Shown here: in pieces, positions 33,073 to 44,460 of the stretch | Position numbering within the stretch: the first letter of the stretch is position 1 | Layout of the letters: the number at the start of each line of letters is the position of its first letter | NCBI GenBank assembly: GCA_017893485.1 | Contig: JACEHZ010000592.1 | Span: 558,001-622,000 of the forward strand | DNA: 64,000 nt | Direction of reading: 5' to 3' | Source of the DNA: Hemerocallis citrina | Taxonomy: Eukaryota; Streptophyta; Magnoliopsida; Asparagales; Asphodelaceae | Made by a program: the position numbers and the translations under genes | The notes under the pieces: model-generated | Seen by the model: the letters and a program-made list of their open reading frames with translations, nothing else | Told to the model about the DNA's origin: nothing | Database searches by the model: none

Positions 33073-33127
33073 GGCTGGAGAAGATCTGACCAACGGAAAG
33101 AGAGGAGGCTGCTATTCGTTTGACTTC

Positions 33128-33145
33128 CCACAGACGGCGTCAATC
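33128..33145 (-). other. Primer-binding site region of element 2
   Basis: Immediately after the 5' LTR end (read on minus, GGTAACA) comes GATTGACGCCGTCTGTGGGA. A GCGCCGTCTGTGGGA-like PBS is usual for Tat-group elements; here one base of the usual TGGCGCC reads TGACGCC. I do not assign the tRNA. Confidence 0.7.
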
Positions 33146-33763
33146 TGTTACCGCTAAATCTGGTGTGGGGGTAAACATATAGTATTTGTGGATTCTTGGA
33201 AAACCTAAATAGCAAACCTGAACCTGTTCCGCCGGAGTTTGACCGCTGACTCCTGTCGTTCACCTGCAAAATGTGTGAGACACCGGGGTTGATCCCGGCG
33301 ACGAACCCTCCGACGATTAAGTCAGTAATCAGAAATGATTATGAAAGAGCGTTAACTAGCAAAAGATTGATTACCTCTTAATGGAGATGGATGGGGGGTA
33401 TTTATAGGCGTCTTAGGGATCAGATTAGGAATGTAATCCCTCTGATATGATAAGGAATAAAACCCTCGTAATCAAACAAGGAATGTGATCCCTGATTTCC
33501 CGGCGAAAGGATAGATACGAATCAGGGCCGTTGATTTGGCTGAATCAGAGACCCTAATTCTATCCTGCTGGATTGGGTTCGTTTCGGGTTGGGACCCGTA
33601 CCCAGTTGAGGTGGATCCGTTTGCGGGTTATTGGATCTTTGGAGAGGAGATCCAGTACCAGTCTCAGACCCGGTTGTAAGTTAAATTACCGTTTTACCCC
33701 TGGGCTTCGAGATTCGTGTCCGATTTGGACGGTTCCGATTTAACTCCATTTTTAGCCATATCA
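33146..33763 (-). repeat. 5' LTR of element 2
   Basis: 618 bp, alignable end to end with 18681-19298. It has the TATA box TATAAATA on minus (33406-33399). Confidence 0.95.
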
Positions 33764-34575
33764 CTAAGCAATCCTGAATATCGATGTCCAAGCCCAACAT
33801 GAATCGGCGGCCCTTATCCTCGTCGTTCGCCACCATGGAAGTGGCAAAACGGCTCAATCTGGTGAATTCCGTGACATACTCGTCTACAGTCCGATTTCCC
33901 TGATTCAAGACAGTGTTTTAGCTAAACGTTGATATATATGAAATAACAACGAAGAATTTGTATTGTAAACACTATCGGACGAACCTGAGTGAGCGCGACG
34001 AATTGTCGCTCCATCTCGTTCCTAGTTACATCGGGAAAGAATTTCATGAGAAAGCTTTCCTTGAAGGTGGTCCAGGCGATAGGGCGCACAAGCCTTTCCA
34101 TCTCAGCTCGCCACCAGATGTGGGTGAGCTCAACCAGCTGGATGCTTACAATATCCACACGATCATCGTCTGCTATATGTGTTGTAATTAATAGCTGTTC
34201 GGTCCGGATAAGTCATTGTTCGGCTTCAAGCGGACCTTCTGTGCCCGAAAACTTGTCTGGTCGTAGCTTCATGAAGTTTGCTACGCTGCCAAGTCTCGGT
34301 GGCAGCACTTCGGGCGCAGGTACTCTAGGCTCCCTGTTGGTAGCTTCCAAAGCTACCCTCATCAGTTCTGCATGCTCCCGCTGCATCTGCATAATCTGCT
34401 GCATCATCAGCTCGTTCTGCTCACGTTGCATCTGTATTACTTGAGCAATAGTAGGCCCTTCTGGCTGGCTGGGAGAAGAAGCACCTCTCCTAAGCATTTC
34501 CATAATTTGTGCGATGGTGGGCTCTTCAGGCTGATCATCTCCAGCACTGGAGGAAAGAGTACCCTTCCTAGCCAT
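33764..34575 (-). pseudogene. Element 1 gag, 5' part
   Basis: The start MARKGTLSSSAGDD at 34575 lies about 150 bp after the PBS. Coiled-coil Gln/Met repeats (IAQIMEMLRR, QMQREQNELMMQQIMQMQREH) lead into the gag domain (FMKLRPDKFSGTEGPLEAEQ, LTHIWWRAEMERL, FKESFLMKFFPDVTRNEMERQF, TVDEYVTEFTRLSRFA). A TGA at 34213-34215 sits where Trp is usual. Between FVALTQ and GNRTVDEY there is an 82-bp stretch with GT..AG ends (about 33986-33905) that interrupts the frame and looks like an intron or a small insertion. Element 2 entered at the CTAAG at 33764-33768. Confidence 0.85.
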
Positions 34576-34728
34576 GGTCTGCAATAAAATTAAACGGTTA
34601 GTATCCAGTTTATATGTTGGTTATTTCATTATCCATGTGATCAACGTGGTGTACATGTTGTTGAGTCAACCTGATTGAGTCAAGTCTGTCCAATGTATTA
34701 GTCATCTAACACATTAGCCCAAACCTGA

Positions 34729-34740
34729 GCTCTGATACCA
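34729..34740 (-). other. Primer-binding site of element 1 (initiator Met-tRNA)
   Basis: TGGTATCAGAGC on minus is the standard plant Met-tRNA primer site. It lies 10 bases inside the end of the 5' LTR (TGACA at 34755-34751). Confidence 0.93.
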
Positions 34741-34750
34741 CTAAAAATCC

Positions 34751-37700
34751 TGTCACGCCCCGCTTCCCAAAACACGGGAATACGGCGCGAGACTAAAGCC
34801 CAGCGAATGATGCGAACACACCATTCATGAGCTGTACAAGTAAACTCAACAACAAGATAATAAAACAAACCACGCAGGCATATAAATATCACAATGTAAT
34901 AATGAAAGTTCATGACATAGTCCATAAATAACCAACGACTGGGAAATACAGATTGTTACGGGTCAAACAAGCCCGGATTACATTAAAGAGTTGCAAGAAA
35001 ATAAAACACAAACTAAAGATAACATGGTAACAATAAACTAGAACACTTGGTCAGCGACACCTTCTGGTAATTCTCCGTTGGGGCCCGCAAGTATATTATA
35101 ACAAAAGAAAAGAAAAGGGAAACAAGGAGACCCGTTAATACAAATTACGGGCCGCAAGGGGGTACAAGCTAAGGAAAACAGATGTAAAACAAGACAACAG
35201 AAAAATAGGAAAAGAGCAAGGAATCGATAGTCATGAAATAGGAACAAAAATACAACATGTAGACAGGATAAGAACAAAGCAATATGGAACAGGTGACATA
35301 TAAAACAAGTAATCAAGTAAACAAGTATCGAGTCAACATGAACATGTAACATATAGTTGGATCATGCAAATGCACGTGTTAATCTTATGTCTAATGTTTG
35401 ATTCTATCTAGGTAGCACTTCATGCATCCATACTTTTACTACATGGTTGCTACAGTCAATACAATTTCGTTTAGATTTAGTGGTGGGTTTTATAGGTCAC
35501 GTACTCGAGAAAACATGTACATTCAATATTGTATTGAGATACGTGCAAACATATAACGTGAAACATATCGAGTCAAACATAGTGTAAACATATAGCATGA
35601 AACATATAAACATATAATTCGCAAACTTGCAACTTGTAATTTGCAATTTGCATCGGGAAACCATGAGCTCCCGTCCGAGTATGCTCTTCTATATTGCCCA
35701 CTACTTAAATCTTTTCCTTATACCCCGGCTTGTTACTTTTATTAATTTTGTTAACATGGTCATAATGCAATGAGGACGATGTCAAGATATGGACAGGGAA
35801 CATCCAGGAATTGTGCATGAAATATGTTCTTAAGTCATGAGATGTGGAACATGTAGTTTTAATGTCATACTTGGGTCTAATTTATTATTACATATATGGG
35901 TCCATAATATTTTAGGATCGTATAAAATAATATTGCAACTACAAAGTGAGTGATCAGATGTATATAACTAAGTCAAAATTTAAGGAATAATATACAACAC
36001 TTAAATTATTATCAAGGGCAAAATAGTCATTCACACCAATATGTATAACCCCTAAAAGTACATATGTTTGTATTTATTTTTGTGTTCGTGTCATGCATAT
36101 GAGAAAAAAGTATTCACGATCACCTGTAAATACAGATCGACGGATTAGGTATGGAAACGGGTATCAATTCGACTTATGAATGCGAATTGGAGTCAAAAAT
36201 AATATACTTGCGGTATTTTTACAAGGGGCTTGTACTAGAACAAATAAAATTGTACAAGCGATACTTGCCTTTTTGACGATTCCGAAAGAAAATAATCCGG
36301 CAAATTCCAAAATTTACGTGCGAAATACGTGTAAGAAGTCCAAATGAGCAACACAGCAACTAAGCAAAACTCCACACCAAGATCGGTCCGAACAGCAAAC
36401 AGGGTCTCCGGATCTAATCTGCCCAGAATGCGGAACAGCAAACCAACCAATAGGATTCTTTCCCTTACACCGGATCGAGGCTAGAACGGGGAACACGGAA
36501 ACCAGATCCCACACCACAAAACACAGAACACCAAGCTAGCCCAATCAGCGGTCTCCTTCCCCAATTCGACGGAGAGAGAATGAGAGAGCGCGGGAGAGCG
36601 AGAGCGGCAGGGCGCGCTCACGGCAACTGGGTGTTCGCGGCGACTGGACCCCGACGAAGGCAGCGGCACCACGTCGGGAAGCGACGGCAATCGGCAAGGA
36701 CTCCTACGAAACGTGGGTCTCTGTTTTCGACAAAAACAGAGGAGGACGAGAATGGCAGAGCATCGGGGTCTTCGACAGTGGCGACGAGGGCGAAGGGTCT
36801 CGGTGGTTGCGGCGAGGCGAACGGGCGGCGCGACGCAGGGAAGCTGCGTGCGTCGGAGGGTTCACGTTGATGTGTTAGGCGGGACGATGAAGACGGCGAT
36901 GGAGATGGTCGGAGGGCGAGCGGGAAGCGCTCGAAGGTTCGACGACTGTGGGTGCAGGCGAAGGTGTATAGGCGGGGCTCGACGGTGGGGAAAAGTCGAA
37001 GTCGGAGGTGAGAGGCTGGGATGAGGCAGAAGGTGTAATGGGTAATGGGTTTTCGATTGGGTTGTGATGGTCTCTTGGGCGACGGGGAGAGAGGTCGAAG
37101 GCGGCTAGGAGGTGGTGCGAGATGGAAAGGCAATGGCGGAAGCTCGGGGTGTTTGCTGTTAGTTCAGTGGGTTCGAAATGGGGAAGATGAGAGAGCGGGA
37201 GGATGAAGGAGAAGGAAGACGGTGATGTTTGGTTTTGTTTGTGTGGTTTTTGTTTTGTTTTTTTTGTGTTTAAACAGAGAAGAGAAGGGGAGAGAGATAT
37301 ATATATTAAAATAAGGTATAAAATAATATAATAGTAAAGAGTAGAGAGATAGTAGGGGAGAATTAAAGGAGATATTTTAGGGAGAGGGTTACAGGACTAC
37401 AATTAATAGGCTGATTGTGGGATAGTAAATTGGAGGTTACTTGATTTAGAAGAGAGATTTAGGGGTTAATTGTTGGATCTGGTCAACAATAGAGTTTGGA
37501 TTTGGGTTAGCGGATCAACACCCAATAGGAGATGGGCTTGGTCCATGGGTTCAAAACAAATTTAATTATTTAAATATAGAATAGGGCCCAAAATAAATAA
37601 TTAGACCATTGGGTTTAATTTAAATTACTAGGCTTATAATAAAAATTAGGTTCCAAAATATTTCACATATTAAAATAGTTGAATAATCAAATATTGGGCT

Positions 37701-37802
37701 TCACAAAATAGTTTGAATATCATATTAAATTAAAAGAGAATAGTTTAATTTAAAATACGGGAAAATACTTGAAAATATAAATTTACGGAAACAGGGGTTA
37801 CA
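34751..37802 (-). repeat. 5' LTR of element 1 (LTR-B), uninterrupted
   Basis: A 3052-bp LTR with TG..CA ends: TGTAACCCC at 37802 and ...GGGGCGTGACA at 34751, read on minus. It matches LTR-A from 35317 onward and provides the empty sites for the hAT and the two TA-tract elements. GC-rich central part 36343-37289, AT-rich 35317-36330. The flanking 5 bp AATGA (37803-37807) should be duplicated at the unseen left end. The solo LTR at 46190 has the same termini and scattered similarity. Confidence 0.92.
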
Positions 37803-38378
37803 AATGAAGAAGGCGGGGTGTCAGTGGTGAAGGGGGGTGAGGACCTTACTGCTGAATTGCCTAGCCAAGATGGAGCTGACTTAGATGAAGCAATGATTGA
37901 AGCCCTGGATGGTTTACAAAGTGTTGTGCACGTCTCTGATATAGACACTGAGAAAGGGGAAAAGAGAGCTACAAAAGTGGTTAGGGGTGCTCTTGGTGAG
38001 GGTACTTAATTTGGGCATTTCACTGAAGTCTTTGGTGGAGTACCAATGAAAGAGTAAGCGGCAATTGGACAAATGGGACGCACATGGACCTAGGGAAGAT
38101 GATCTAATTAAAGCTGCAGTTAAAGACAAGGAACCAGCATTGGCTCACGGAGGTATGTCCACCAGTGAGATTTCTATTTTGAGTTTCATTCCAGATAATA
38201 ATCTCATTTATTATGCTATTTATTATGCTAGTCTTTTCGGTTTGGCCATGGGGTTTACTAGTTTGGAACAGTCTGAGAGAGTTAATATCCTGAGAGGTGA
38301 GGCCAATAGACTTCGTCTATAGCCTGTTCAGTGTTGGTACTCTCTAGACTGAGAGTGTATAGGAGTTATTTTTTAATC

Positions 38379-41300
38379 TGTCTAATGTCATACATCTTTT
38401 GGAATGTTAGGGAGATGCAACAACACTCTAAATATAGACTTATCAACGACACATTATCTAAGATTAAACCATGTATTTGTGCCTACAAGAAACTAGGATT
38501 GAGAACCCTAAGATAGAAGATTTCAACGGACTTAGATCCTTCAGACATTTGATTGGCATTTTAAGCCTGCGTTAGGTCAGTCTGGAGGCATTGTGATTGG
38601 GGTTGATCCCAACCTTTGTGAGATTGTGGATGAGCTTGTCAAGGCATTCTCGGTCATGGTTATTATTAGACGCAAGAGCGATGATTGGGTTCACATGGTC
38701 TCCTCGTTTATGGGCCTTATGATTCGCATCGACGATCTGAACTTTTGGGGAACTCAAAGTTATTAGAGGATATTGGGCTGGACCGTGGGTGCTAGGTGGG
38801 GACTTTAATATCATAAGATTCTGTTCCGAACATAGGGGAATAGGGCCAGGATTCCAAGATAGGAGCAAATTTAATAGTATCGTTGACAAGTTACAACTAG
38901 CGGAACTCCAGCCTTCGGACAGGCTATTCACGTTGGCATATATGCATACCAACCCAATACTCGCCAAATTGGATAGGATTCTTGTTTTCACTGATTAGGA
39001 CGATGCCTATCTAATAGCTACTGTGAAATCCATTGTGAGATTCACTTCTGATCATGTCGCCCTCTTTAGATTGTGGGATTGGAAGACAATCGTTCTCTCG
39101 GCCATTCATATTTGAGAAGGCATGGATGCTGCATCAGGATACCAGGAATTTAACCGAAGATTGTTGGAATACTCCAATTGTGGCAAGGGGAGCAACGAAC
39201 AAGTGGATTCTGAAAATACGACGTCTGTGCAAACGCCTGAAGGAGTGGGCAAAGGTTGAATTTGGGCAGGTTAGGCGAAAGAGACTACATTTAGGGGAGC
39301 GGATCTAGGAATTAGAGTTGCTGGAGGAAGGTAGAGATTTGATTGAGTCAGAACGGGTAGAGTTAGCTAACTCTAGATTGGAGTTACATCATATCGGAGA
39401 AATGGGAGAACTTTACTGGAAACAACGATCAAGGGCGAAATGGCTAGAAGAGGGTGACGTTAATACTAATTTTTTTCAAAAGGTGGCTAATGGTAGGAGG
39501 CATCAGAATCATATTTCTGACCTATTAGTTAATGGTGTATGGTGTGCGGATGAGGGGGTGATTCGGCAACACATGGAGGAAAATTTTAAGGATCTTTTAG
39601 GAAGGAAAAGACCGATTAGGTTGAGCCTCTCTCCTCATATCTGGAGTGATTCAAGAATCGATGGAAGCCAAGGTATAGAGGAGATGTTCACAGAAGAAGA
39701 GGTCGTACAGGCTATCAAGAGTCTTGGGCAGGATAAGGCTCTAGGCCCTGATGGATTCCCTGTTTTCTTCTACAAATTGTATTGGAAGATTATCAAGAAT
39801 GATTTCTTGGAAATTCTGCATGAACTGTTTCAATGGCAAGGCAGAGCTCGAGAGGCTTAATTATGCTAACGTCACCTTCATCCCAAAAAAGACTGATGAG
39901 TTGCGGGCCACAGACCTTAGGCCAATTAGCTTGCTTAACGGTAGCTTCAAGATTATCACCAAAGTTTTAGCGAACAGATTGGCCCCGTATCTGCCTGATG
40001 TAGTAGGGAGTGGATTCATCAGAGGAAGGGATATCATGGACAATATCGCGGCGACACATGAAATTGTGTTTAGAAGTCACAAAGTGAGTGCGGATGGGTT
40101 CATGTTTAAAATAGACTTTGAGAAGGCATATGATATGGTGGAGTGGGACTGTATAAATGAAGCCCTCAGGCTTAAAGGGTTCGGGTGCAAATGGAGAATG
40201 TGGATGTAAATGTGCGTAGGAGGAGGGAAGTCGTTCGTACAATTCAACGGTCAAACCGGTCGAGAGATTAGGTGCTTGAGGGGTCTTAGACAATGGGACC
40301 CACTTTCACCATTACTATTTACTCTGATTGCGAACGGATTAGCTGAGATGTTTAAGATCGGCAAGGAAAGAAAGGTAGTTAAGGGGCTACAAATCAAAAG
40401 AATTTCTGACACAGTCAATATATTCCAGTATGCAGATGACGCCCTCTTATTTAGAGCTGCAACAATAGAAGAGGCAGTGACTATGGTACTGGTTATCACT
40501 TGCTTTGAGGCTTGGTCCAGATTGAGTATTCACTAGAGTAAGAGCAATGTCGCACCATTTGGGCTCGGATTGTCTACCCTAGGGATGGCATTCGGGCCTC
40601 TCGGGCCGGGCCGGGCCGGGTTTGACCGGGTTTTGACCGGTCCCGGGCCAACCCGGGCCGGGCTCAAGGTAGGAAACCTTGGCCCGGACCTGGCCCCCGG
40701 CCCATAGTGTGGGGGCCGGGCCGGGCCGGGCCCGTGTTTAGGGATTTTTTTTTTTTTGTAAAATATTATTAAAGAGCAAGTATATGGATTTGTAATTTAA
40801 TAATAATTTCAAAGAATTGAATTTCATAAATAATTGAAGTACATGAATAAATAAAGTACATGATTTAATAAATTTGAACTTCTTGAATAAAATTAAGTAC
40901 ATGAATAAAATTCATACAAATTTGTCTACCACCACCGCGTAATCGATTAGAGGCCATTTAACTATGAAAAACTAGTGTATGTAAAAATTATATAGAAAAC
41001 AACAACTAAATGTATGGCAACTAATAATTAAAAACAAACAACATTCTATCTCAATTAAAAATTAACAACAATATCAAAAACTAGTGAGTGAGTAGTGTAT
41101 GCTTTTTTTACCACTTTACCAAAATTAAAAATAAAATCTAAAAAAAATGAGAGGAAGAAGATCAAGAAAACACAAATTATATGAGAATAATGAATAATAA
41201 ACTATGTTAATTCTACAAATTAAAATTATACTAAAATACCGTAAGAAAGTTGAGACTTGAGAGCTAGGAGTAGAAGTAGTATTGATTGTTGTTGTTGAAT

Positions 41301-42850
41301 GTTGATGAGTTGATCACTTGATTGTTGTTGATTTTCCTTCCTTCAAAATGTAGAGAAATTTGATCTTGATCACTTGAGAGAGTGTTGATCACCAAATTGT
41401 TGTTGTTGATTGGAGAAATAGTAGAGAGAATGAGATATTTGAGTGAATTGGTGAAGAGAAATGAAAGAAATGGTATGGTATTTATAGAAAATGCCATTTT
41501 TTTGATTTCCTAAAGTACCCCCCCAAAACTAAGCGTTATAAATCTGTTGGGGGGTAGGTTTGTAATTTTAAATTTTTTTTTATTTTCTGGAAATAAAAAA
41601 TAAAAAAAATGCCAACGGTCGGCCCGAATCGGCCCGAGCCCGGGCGGGCCGGTTCAACCAGTCCCGGGCCTAACCGGGCTTTTTCTGGAAAAAGGGGGAC
41701 CGGACCGAACCGGGTGGGAGGGGGGCCGGTTCAGGGCTCAGCCCGGGTTTGAGGGGGGGCGGGCCGGGCCGGGCCGGTCCCGGGCCAGCCCGGCCTGATG
41801 CCATCCCTAGTCTACCCCAATCTCGAACATGAAGACTATCCTAGGATGTCAAATGGGGGGGTTCCCCCTCAAATATCTAGGCACGCCAATTAGACCAGGT
41901 GGACTGAGGAAAGAGGACTGGATGCCACTAGTTGAAAAGGTGGAAAGAAAGTTGGCAGGTTGGAATGGTCGGTATCTATCCTTGGGGGTAGAATTACTCT
42001 CATTAACTCGGTGTTGAGTTCTCTTCCTACTTATATTATGTCTATTTACGAGCTCCCGAAATGGGTTGTCAAGAGAATAGGTAAGAGTAGGAGGAAGTTT
42101 CTCTGGAGAGGTACGAGCGAAGAGAATAAAGGGCTACATTTTGTTAATTGGTGTAGGGTATGTAAGAAGAAGGAATATGGGGGTCTAGGTATATTGAATT
42201 TGAAAGATATGAATAAAGCCTTAATGTGCAAATGGTGGTGGAAAATGAGAAGGAAGCGGGATTCTTGGTGGTGCAAATCCTTCATGCTATATTGTAGGAG
42301 GAAAATGTTCAGATTTGGGGGAAGAAGTACTAAGGGAAAAGTATCAAGCATATGAAAAGGGGTGGCGAAAGTGGGAGATATTTACCATGCTAATACACGC
42401 TGTGAAGTGGTAAATGGGAAGGATACGAGGTTCTGGAAGGACTAATGGTGTGGTCATAACATTTTTGAATCCTTGTTTCCAGAACTCACTGAGGCGGCAA
42501 TTAATACTCACTCTTTAGTATCGGAGGAGTGAGGAAATGGAAGGCTTAATATCCACCTAAGGCAGCCATCTCGAAGCTATTTAACTAATGTTGCTCAACT
42601 AAAATAGCTTATTCAAGAGGAACCAAGGCGTCATCAAGGGGTAGAGGATATGAGATTTTGGAACTTGGAGTCAAGTGGAAATTTTTCGGTGTCATCTATA
42701 TACAAATGGCTTAATGATGGTGGGATCAGGTGTGGGCGTGGTATAACAATGTGGAAAACTAATACCCCAATGAAAGTTAAAGCCTTCCTCTGGCTAGTGA
42801 TCAACAACGCTATTATTTCAAAAGAGAACCTAACCAAACGAAACATTCCG
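38379..42850 (+). pseudogene. LINE ORF2 (endonuclease-reverse transcriptase) pseudogene
   Basis: The best-preserved pieces: YWKQRSRAKWLEEGDVNTNFFQKVANGRR (39415-39500), VVQAIKSLGQDKALGPDGF (39700-39760), LRPISLLNGSFKIITKVLANRL, FKIDFEKAYDMVEWDCI (catalytic Asp), GLRQWDPLSPLLFTLI and FQYADDALLF (the YADD active site, intact). After the hAT: GFPLKYLGTPIRPGGLRKEDW, then GGRITLINSVLSSLPTYIMSIYELPKWV, then the zf-RVT segment FSVSSIYKWLND..TPMKVKAFLWLVI. Stops at about 39309, 39860, 40208 and 40534 and several shifts make it non-functional. Confidence 0.9.
40580..41809. mobile_element. Non-autonomous hAT in the LINE
   Basis: The ends are TAGGGATGGCATTCGGG and its inverse (...GATGCCATCCCTA). The 8-bp target duplication GTCTACCC (40572-40579, 41810-41817) is perfect. 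GC-rich subterminal GGGCCGGGCC repeats lie at both ends, and the AT-rich core (40740-41620) has no transposase. It belongs to the same group as the hATs at 1033 and 42856. Confidence 0.96.
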
Positions 42851-42855
42851 GTGGA

Positions 42856-44456
42856 TAGGGGTGGCGTTCGGTCCTCCCGAGCTGGGCCGGGACGAAGCCC
42901 GATGGGTTTGACCCGGTCCCGGGCTTAGGCGGGCCAGGCCAGCGTCATTCGCGGGCCAGGCCGGGCTTTGGCTAGAATATGGAGGCCCGGCCCCGGCCCT
43001 TGGCCCCTAGGTCGGGGGCCGGGTCGAGCTTTTTTCCTTTTTTAATAGTTTTTTTTTTTAAAATAAACTTTGTAAGGAAATTTGTTCACAATTTTTAAAA
43101 CCATAAAGATAAAAGAAATATTCAAAAATTATATTTATGAATTACAAAGTTTAATATGTAATCAAATAAGTGAGTAAGTCGTGCACTTCTACTTAACCTA
43201 AATATAGAATATCATCCCCCTAAATTTTTCCAATTATTTACAACACATTATACAAATTACATTCTACTAGATGTTCACTCGTCGCTACTAGTTGATCCGT
43301 TTTGTGCTTCTTGTAAATCTAGAGTCCTCTCTTCCGCTTTAATCCAATCTTTGGTGCATACTAACATCTCCAAATTCTTTGATGTCAAGCAATTCCTGAT
43401 CGGCCTCATAATCCTGCCACCAAGAGAAAAAGCACTTTCCGATACAACGGTTGACACAAGTACAGTTAGCAAATCTTTAGCCATGCGAGAAAGAATACTA
43501 AAAATATTTTCATTAGTTTTCCAAAAAGAAAACACATCTACTACATCTTCAATGGGAGGTTGTGCATTATACCAATTCAATTCATTTGATGAATTGGTTC
43601 TTGGTTTTTTTGATTTTATAAGATTTAAAACACTACTAGTAGCAAGACCATTTCCCTTTGATAATATAGAAGAAGAAGAACTAACATTTTGTGTTTGTGT
43701 AATGTTAGATGAATAAATTCTATCGTAACTATCATATAAACTAGTCAAAACATTCTCAAAATTTGTAGTGAAAACAACATGATTAAAATCTTCTATTTCT
43801 TCGTGTGGAGTATAAGTATAAAAAATCTCAATTAAATTTTTTGTGCCATCTAACTTAATCATGTGATTCATTACACTAGCAACACAATATAACATAAGAA
43901 GTGGATGAAAATATTTTAAAATTTTAATATAAGCGACATAAACCATTTCTCCATTGAAAATGTCATTTACCAAATCTTTAATTGTTGTCATCATAGTGAC
44001 AATTGCAAGTAAAATACCACTAGATGTAGATGTATATGTTTTTGAAAATTGTAAAGTAGCATCATTAAAAGGTTCTAAAAATTTGTACAAACTATCGGCA
44101 AAAAACCAAAAATCATCATCTAACATACAATCTTGCATACCCATTGCAATACAAAATTCTCTAAGATTAAAATGATAGTGAAGAACAACACTTAATAAAT
44201 CAAAAGTAGAATTCCAACGATGTCTAACATCTTTAGGAAAATCTTTAAATACAATTCCCCTAAGTTGACACCAATAATAAAAAGCTTGATATATTGGACC
44301 ACTCAACATAATAAAATGAACACAATTTCTCATTGCCTCAATTTTATCGTGTCCATATTTTAGTGCACCTTGTACACAAAGATTTAAAATATGACAAGCA
44401 TACCTAACATGAAAAATTTTCGGTTCTAAAAGATTTAGTATAATTAGCAAATCGGT
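42856..44456 (-). mobile_element. Half hAT element, truncated at the element 3 junction
   Basis: The left end TAGGGGTGGCGTTCGG follows CCGGTGGA (42848-42855, the expected target duplication half) in the LINE zf-RVT region. Its GC-rich subterminal block is at 42880-43030. The transposase C-terminal half is on minus. Sequence stops being hAT near 44457. No matching right end with CCGGTGGA is found in the window, so the 5' half and right TIR have been lost or moved. Confidence 0.85.
43275..44450 (-). pseudogene. hAT transposase, C-terminal two thirds
   Basis: 391 open residues, homologous to the transposase at 1558-3704: KIFHVRYACHILNLCVQ, RHRWNSTFDLLSVV, FFADSLYKFLEPFNDAT, then the hAT dimerisation domain (DLLTVLVSTVVSESAFSLGGR, LVCTKDWIKAEER). 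The BED finger and N-terminal core are missing because of the truncation at about 44457. The open part is undamaged, which suggests a recent break. Confidence 0.9.
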
Positions 44457-44460
44457 TCAA

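Larger units (their letters stand above)
18681..33763 (-). mobile_element. Element 2: complete Tat/Retand-type Ty3/gypsy retrotransposon
   Basis: The LTRs are 618 bp each (18681-19298 and 33146-33763) and differ at roughly two dozen positions. A perfect 5-bp target duplication CTAAG (18676-18680 and 33764-33768) places the insertion in the gag of element 1. Minus-strand order: 5' LTR, PBS, gag, PR-RT, RNase H, integrase, a 113-bp tandem array, antisense ORFs (coding on plus), a 255-bp tandem array, polypurine tract, 3' LTR. Tandem arrays and an extra antisense ORF downstream of pol are hallmarks of the Tat lineage (Retand/Ogre group). Pol and gag carry several stops and a catalytic substitution, so this copy is defective. 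Confidence 0.95.
1..37802 (-). mobile_element. Element 1: gag-only Ty3/gypsy LTR retroelement, nested host of other TEs
   Basis: Read on the minus strand, the element has a 5' LTR (34751-37802), a primer-binding site matching initiator Met-tRNA (34729-34740), gag (34575 to 33764, resumed at 18680 to about 18190) and a 3' LTR that starts at 17944 and leaves the window at position 1. About 566 bp of the 3' LTR should lie beyond the left edge, judged from the other LTR. The pol region is missing: only about 250-450 bp separates the gag zinc-knuckle region from the 3' LTR, although the last stretch before the LTR (17945-18000) resembles the end of a chromovirus-type pol region. The two LTRs differ at 10 of the first 420 aligned positions, all transitions, and at about 20 of 540 positions further in. 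Gag type and Met PBS fit the chromovirus side of Ty3/gypsy, possibly Tekay/Del. It is either a deleted copy or a non-autonomous gag-only lineage. Confidence 0.85.
37803..42855 (+). mobile_element. L1-type LINE, decayed, interrupted by a hAT
   Basis: Plus-strand order: an uncharacterised acidic stretch (37803-38340), an APE endonuclease start (MSYIFWNVRE at about 38379, GGDFNIIRF at 38793), the linker, reverse transcriptase (39300-40570), a non-LTR connector region (41810-42350) and a zf-RVT domain (42650-42850). The hAT at 40580-41809 splits the RT C-terminus. Many stops and frame changes. The 3' end and poly(A) are not seen because a second hAT starts at 42856 and the sequence beyond it is different. 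Confidence 0.9.
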
